Part shown: positions 5,827 to 8,926 of the stretch, piece after piece
Position numbering within the stretch: position 1 is the stretch's first letter
Layout: the number at the start of each line of letters is the position of its first letter
NCBI GenBank assembly: GCA_964394815.1
Contig: CAYMZC010000103.1
Span: 1-8,926 of the forward strand
Direction of reading: 5' to 3'
DNA: 8,926 nt
Origin: Sandaracinobacteroides sp964394815
Lineage (GTDB): Bacteria; Pseudomonadota; Alphaproteobacteria; Sphingomonadales; Sphingomonadaceae
Notes under the pieces: model-generated
Database searches by the model: none
What the model was told of the DNA's origin: nothing
The model's input: only the letters and a program-made list of their open reading frames with translations
Position numbers and translations under genes: made by a program

Positions 5827-6825
5827 ATGGTGACACGGCCCCTCATAGACGGCTTCGGGCGGCGCATCAGCTATGTGCGCCTGTCGGTTACCGACAGATG
5901 CGATTTCCGCTGCACCTATTGCATGCCGATGGACATGGAGTTCCTGCCCCGGCGCGACGTGCTCACCCTGGAGGAGCTGGACGCCGTCGCCAGCGCCTTC
6001 ATCGCGCGCGGCGTGACCCGGCTGCGCCTCACGGGCGGCGAACCGCTGGTGCGCAAGGGCTTCATCGAGCTTGTGAACAGCCTCTCCCGCCACATCGGCA
6101 ACGGGCTGGAAGAACTGACGCTGACAACCAACGGCAGCCAGCTCGCACGCTTTGCAGAGCCGCTGGCGAAGGCGGGTGTCCGGCGAATCAATGTCAGCCT
6201 CGACAGCCTTGACCGGGAGCGATTCCGCCGGATCACCCGGCGCGGGGATTTAGGCCCGGTGCTCGAAGGCATTGCAGCGGCACGGGAAGCCGGCATCGCC
6301 ATCAAGATCAACATGGTGGCGCTGAAGGGCCTCAACGAAGACGAGATCCTGCCGATGATCGCCTGGTGCGGCGAACTGGGGCATGACCTCACCTTCATCG
6401 AAACCATGCCCCTCGGGCTCATCGAAGAGGACAGGACCGACCGCTACCTGCCGCTGACCGAGGTGCGGGCACGGATAGCCGCCCACTACAGCCTCTCTCC
6501 CACGGCCGAGCGCACGGGCGGTCCGGCCCGCTATGAGCGCGTGGCCGAAACCGGCCAGAAGCTCGGCTTCATCACGCCGCTCACGCATAATTTCTGCGAA
6601 AGCTGCAACCGCGTCCGGGTCACGGCGACGGGCACGCTCTTCATGTGCCTCGGCCAGGAAGACAGGCTGGAACTGCGCGACCTGCTGCGTGAGGGCGGCC
6701 CCGAAGCCCTCGATGCCGCACTCGACACGGCGATGCGCCTGAAGCCCAGAGGCCATGATTTCGTGATCGACCGGACCGCGCCTGCCGCCGCCGTCGGCCG
6801 CCACATGTCGATGACAGGCGGCTGA
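5827..6825 (+). CDS. moaA: GTP 3',8-cyclase (molybdenum cofactor biosynthesis protein A)
   Basis: MoaA is a radical-SAM enzyme that rearranges GTP to 3',8-cyclo-GTP, which MoaC turns into cyclic pyranopterin monophosphate, the first stage of molybdenum cofactor synthesis. The 332 residues show the N-terminal radical SAM cluster CxxxCxxC at Cys25, Cys29 and Cys32 (VTDRCDFRCTYCMP), the SAM-contact RLTGGEPLVRKGF, NVSLDSL, and the second [4Fe-4S] site Cx2Cx13C at Cys257, Cys260 and Cys274 (NFCESCNRVR, then FMCLGQ) that binds GTP. The protein ends in Gly-Gly, as MoaA proteins do; this tail enters the active site and is needed for catalysis. GTG 5824, ATG 5827 and GTG 5830 are all in frame; I chose ATG 5827, with AGAAGG 5 nt upstream. 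moaC is not in the window. nadK follows with a 1-base overlap. Confidence 0.96.
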   Translation: MVTRPLIDGFGRRISYVRLSVTDRCDFRCTYCMPMDMEFLPRRDVLTLEELDAVASAFIARGVTRLRLTGGEPLVRKGFIELVNSLSRHIGNGLEELTLTTNGSQLARFAEPLAKAGVRRINVSLDSLDRERFRRITRRGDLGPVLEGIAAAREAGIAIKINMVALKGLNEDEILPMIAWCGELGHDLTFIETMPLGLIEEDRTDRYLPLTEVRARIAAHYSLSPTAERTGGPARYERVAETGQKLGFITPLTHNFCESCNRVRVTATGTLFMCLGQEDRLELRDLLREGGPEALDAALDTAMRLKPRGHDFVIDRTAPAAAVGRHMSMTGG

Positions 6826-7598
6826 TGCCGGAAAGGAAGCTCGGGCTTCTCGTCTCCAACACGCCGCAGGCCGAAGCCGCCGGCGCGGAGCTGAGAGCCC
6901 TCCACATTTTCCATGACAAGCGCTCGGCCGACGCCCTTGTCGCGCTTGGCGGCGATGGCTTCATGCTGGCGGTGCTGCACCGTGTGCTCAAATCCGCCCG
7001 CCCGCTGCCGGTCTTCGGAATGAACAAGGGCACCGTCGGCTTCCTGATGAATGATTACCAGACGGAAGACCTGCCGGCCCGCGTCGCCGCCGCCCGCAGC
7101 TTCTTCCTGTCTCCGCTGGTGATGGAGGCGACGACGGCCTCGGGCGAGACCGTCGTCTCGCCGGCCTTCAACGAAGTGTCGCTGCTCAGGGAAACGCGCC
7201 AGGCCGCCAAGATCGAGATCATGATCGATGGCAAGGTCCGGCTGGAGGAACTTTCCTGCGATGGCGTGCTCGTATCCACGCCCGCCGGCTCGACCGCCTA
7301 TAATCTGTCCGCCGGCGGGCCGATCCTGCCGCTCGATTGCGACCTGCTGGCGCTCACCGCCCTCAGCCCCTTCCGCCCCCGCCGCTGGCGCGGCGCGCTG
7401 GTCAACAACCGCTCGGTGGTGGAATTCCGCATGCTGGAAGCCGATCGCCGCCCCGTGAGCGCCGTGGCCGACCAGGTCGAAGTGCGCGACGTGGTGCATG
7501 TGAAGGTGACGAACGACCTGACCCGCAGGCTCGAACTTCTGTTCGACCCGGATTATGCGCTGGATGATCGTATCGTGATGGAACAGTTTCAAAGCTGA
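6825..7598 (+). CDS. nadK: NAD kinase
   Basis: NAD kinase phosphorylates NAD to NADP, the only known route to NADP. The 257-residue protein is the short alphaproteobacterial form. It has the catalytic GGDG motif at residues 42-45 (LVALGGDGFMLAVLHR), FGMNKGTVGFLMN, the NE motif in SPAFNEVSLLR, and the NAD-binding DGVLVSTPAGSTAYNLSAGGPI, followed by the usual beta-rich C-terminal half with ALTALSPFRPR and VADQVEVRD. The N-terminus before GGDG is short, as in related proteins. The ATG at 6825 shares its A with the moaA stop (TGATG), so translation is likely coupled to moaA although the two pathways are unrelated. nadD, which supplies the NAD precursor, lies 4.4 kb upstream in a separate block. 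A 24-bp gap with a strong Shine-Dalgarno separates it from the hydrolase gene. Confidence 0.95.
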   Translation: MPERKLGLLVSNTPQAEAAGAELRALHIFHDKRSADALVALGGDGFMLAVLHRVLKSARPLPVFGMNKGTVGFLMNDYQTEDLPARVAAARSFFLSPLVMEATTASGETVVSPAFNEVSLLRETRQAAKIEIMIDGKVRLEELSCDGVLVSTPAGSTAYNLSAGGPILPLDCDLLALTALSPFRPRRWRGALVNNRSVVEFRMLEADRRPVSAVADQVEVRDVVHVKVTNDLTRRLELLFDPDYALDDRIVMEQFQS

Positions 7599-7607
7599 AA
7601 GACACAA

Positions 7608-7616
7608 GAGGGAGGA
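7608..7616 (+). promoter_or_regulatory. Strong Shine-Dalgarno of the hydrolase gene
   Basis: GAGGGAGGA is the best ribosome binding site in the window. Its GGAGG core (7611-7615) is 7 nt from ATG 7623 but only 1 nt from ATG 7617, so it selects 7623. Confidence 0.7.
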
Positions 7617-7622
7617 ATGCCA

Positions 7623-8546
7623 ATGCCTTATGTTCGTGAAGATGTGCAGAACGCGCTGAACCTGCTGGCGCAGGCCCAGGGGCCGCAGATGCACGAGGTG
7701 GACCCGGAAACCGCGCGCCAGATGATGAAGGCCATGGGTGGCCTGATGGAGCGCCCGGCACCGGCGCTGAAGCGCAAGGAAGACATCCGCATTCCCGGCC
7801 CAGCCGGCGCCATCCCCGCCCGCATCTACCAGAATGCCGCCCCGTCCGGCCCGGCGCCCGTGCTCACCTATTTCCACGGCGGCGGCTGGGTGATCGGCGA
7901 TATCGAAACCCATGATTCGCTCTGCGCCGAAATCGCACTGCAGACGGGGCACACCGTCGTCTCCATCGATTACCGCCTTGCGCCCGAAGCGCCCTTCCCC
8001 GCCGCAACCGAGGATTGCCTGGCCGCCGCGCGCTGGATCGCCGGTTCGCCGGCCGAAATCGGCCACAAGGTCACGGGCCAGATCCTCGCGGGCGATTCTG
8101 CCGGCGGCAACCTCGCGGCTGTCGTCGCGCGCGAGACGGCGCGGGAAATCCCGCTGATCGCTCAGTGGCTCATCTATCCGGGCGTCGACATGCAGGCCAA
8201 TGGCGGCTCGATGGAAGAATTCGCCGAAGGCTATATGCTGACCGCCGAGGGCATGGCCTGGTTCACCGCCCATTATGCGCCGGACCCCAACCACCCCTGG
8301 GCAAGCCCCATGCAGGCGACCGAGTGGGACGGCCTGCCGCCCGCCATGGTCTTCACCTGCGGGCTTGATCCGCTGCGCGACCAGGGCCGGGCCTATGCCG
8401 CCAAGCTCGTTTCCACCGGCCACCGGGTCATCTTCCGCGAAGCGGCAGGCCAGATCCATGGCTGCATGCAGACGCGCGGGGCGATCCCGTCCGGCCAGCA
8501 GGATCTGCTCGACCAGCTGGCTGATCTGAAGGCCCTGCTCGGCTGA
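7623..8546 (+). CDS. Alpha/beta hydrolase, HSL-type family IV esterase
   Basis: This is a bacterial hormone-sensitive-lipase-like carboxylesterase (family IV). The 307-residue protein has the oxyanion-hole motif HGGG (residues 85-88, in TYFHGGGWVIGD), the conserved DYRLAPEAPFPAA, the nucleophile Ser159 in GDSAGG (157-162), the acid Asp249 in FTCGLDPLRDQG, and the base His279 in GQIHGC. A helical cap of about 55 residues precedes the core (DPETARQMMKAMGGL is the usual family start). No signal peptide is seen, so it is probably cytoplasmic. The family acts on short acyl esters and sometimes on other carboxylic esters or lactones; the natural substrate cannot be told from the sequence. Its strong ribosome binding site suggests good expression. 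It sits between nadK and rppH with no evident pathway link to either. ATG 7617 is an alternative start two codons upstream. Confidence 0.93.
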   Translation: MPYVREDVQNALNLLAQAQGPQMHEVDPETARQMMKAMGGLMERPAPALKRKEDIRIPGPAGAIPARIYQNAAPSGPAPVLTYFHGGGWVIGDIETHDSLCAEIALQTGHTVVSIDYRLAPEAPFPAATEDCLAAARWIAGSPAEIGHKVTGQILAGDSAGGNLAAVVARETAREIPLIAQWLIYPGVDMQANGGSMEEFAEGYMLTAEGMAWFTAHYAPDPNHPWASPMQATEWDGLPPAMVFTCGLDPLRDQGRAYAAKLVSTGHRVIFREAAGQIHGCMQTRGAIPSGQQDLLDQLADLKALLG

Positions 8547-8552
8547 ACTGAC

Positions 8553-8558
8553 AGAGGA
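8553..8558 (+). promoter_or_regulatory. Shine-Dalgarno of rppH
   Basis: AGAGGA lies 11 nt before ATG 8570 and directly against ATG 8558. The spacing favours 8570, though it is on the long side. Confidence 0.4.
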
Positions 8559-8569
8559 TGACGCAGCCC

Positions 8570-8926
8570 ATGAAGACGGATCCATCGAAACTGCCCTACA
8601 GGCCCGGCGTCGGCGTGATGCTGGTGAACCCCATGGGTCATGTCTTCGTGGGCCAGCGTTACGATTCCATCGCCGAGGCCTGGCAGATGCCGCAGGGCGG
8701 CATCGACAAGGGCGAAGAGCCCCTGCCGGCGGCGCTGCGCGAACTGGAAGAGGAAACCGGCGTCCTGCCGAACCTCGTCGAGCCGATCGCCGAAACACGC
8801 GACTGGCTGACTTACGACCTGCCGCCCGAGCTGCTGGGCAGGATATGGGGCGGAAAATACCGTGGCCAGCGGCAAAAATGGTATGCGCTGCGCTTCCTCG
8901 GCACCGATAGAGACGTGAATCTCGAC
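8570..8926 (+). CDS. rppH: RNA pyrophosphohydrolase, N-terminal part (3'-truncated by window)
   Basis: RppH removes pyrophosphate from 5'-triphosphate mRNA and so opens the way for RNase E decay. The 119 visible residues begin with KTDPSKLPYRPGVGVMLVNP, the usual opening of the family, followed by AWQMPQGGIDKGEEP and a complete Nudix box: in GGIDKGEEPLPAALRELEEE plus TGV the pattern G-x5-E-x7-REUxEExGU is intact, so the metal-binding glutamates are present. GGKYRGQRQKWYALRFLG near the end is the alphaproteobacterial RppH signature. The window ends in frame at residue 119 of an expected ~160, so roughly 40 residues are missing. ATG 8558 would add four residues but touches the ribosome binding site, so 8570 is preferred. 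It follows the hydrolase by 23 bp. Some alphaproteobacteria carry rppH next to ctpA; here other genes lie between. Confidence 0.92.
   Translation, partial: MKTDPSKLPYRPGVGVMLVNPMGHVFVGQRYDSIAEAWQMPQGGIDKGEEPLPAALRELEEETGVLPNLVEPIAETRDWLTYDLPPELLGRIWGGKYRGQRQKWYALRFLGTDRDVNLD

Noticed and set aside
3344..5836. 830-codon open frame on the minus strand
   Set aside because: It is antisense to ctpA, dsbB and coq7 across their whole length. Its composition is that of a GC-rich shadow frame and no domain is recognisable.
6531..8798. 755-codon open frame on the minus strand
   Set aside because: It is antisense to the end of moaA, nadK, the hydrolase and the start of rppH, all with intact catalytic motifs. 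It is a shadow frame.
1..8926. Mobile elements, phage genes, CRISPR arrays, toxin-antitoxin or defence genes
   Set aside because: None was found. There are no transposase motifs, no spaced direct repeats, no tRNA-like cloverleaf, and no unexplained gap above about 117 bp. All coding space is taken by known families.

Overview
The window is about 66% G+C by eye, tightly packed and entirely on the + strand. It holds eleven protein genes, the first (proB) and last (rppH) cut by the window ends. Protein style, the gene set (short NAD kinase, Coq7-type hydroxylase next to a DsbB, an RppH with an alphaproteobacterial C-terminal signature) and the order proB-proA-nadD-rsfS-rlmH-ctpA point to an alphaproteobacterium, most likely of the Sphingomonadales. 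That placement is inference from remembered gene orders, not a database search.

Block 1 (1-3271) is a tightly coupled run: proB (3' part), proA, nadD, rsfS and rlmH. ProB and ProA make glutamate-5-semialdehyde for proline. NadD makes nicotinate adenine dinucleotide for NAD. RsfS and RlmH act on the large ribosomal subunit. proB/proA overlap as ATGA, nadD begins with TTG, rsfS begins with TTG overlapping the nadD stop (TTGA), and rlmH appears to begin with CTG overlapping the rsfS stop (CTGA).

Block 2 (3272-5739) starts after an intergenic gap of about 117 bp with a possible promoter. It holds a secreted S41 carboxyl-terminal processing protease, a DsbB-family disulfide oxidoreductase, and the Coq7-type demethoxyubiquinone hydroxylase. 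dsbB and coq7 overlap as ATGA. DsbB uses ubiquinone and Coq7 helps make it, so the pairing makes biochemical sense. A GC hairpin or an alternative hairpin ending at a T-run may terminate this block.

Block 3 (5787-8926) starts with a possible promoter right in front of moaA (first step of molybdenum cofactor synthesis). NAD kinase follows with a TGATG stop/start junction, then a family IV (HSL-type) alpha/beta hydrolase with a strong Shine-Dalgarno, then the 5' part of rppH, which removes pyrophosphate from mRNA 5' ends.

I see no mobile element, tRNA, rRNA, CRISPR array, phage gene or defence system. This is mostly core chromosomal housekeeping DNA. The points worth a second look are start-codon use, translational coupling, a small in-frame tandem repeat, and gene-order differences, not a new system.
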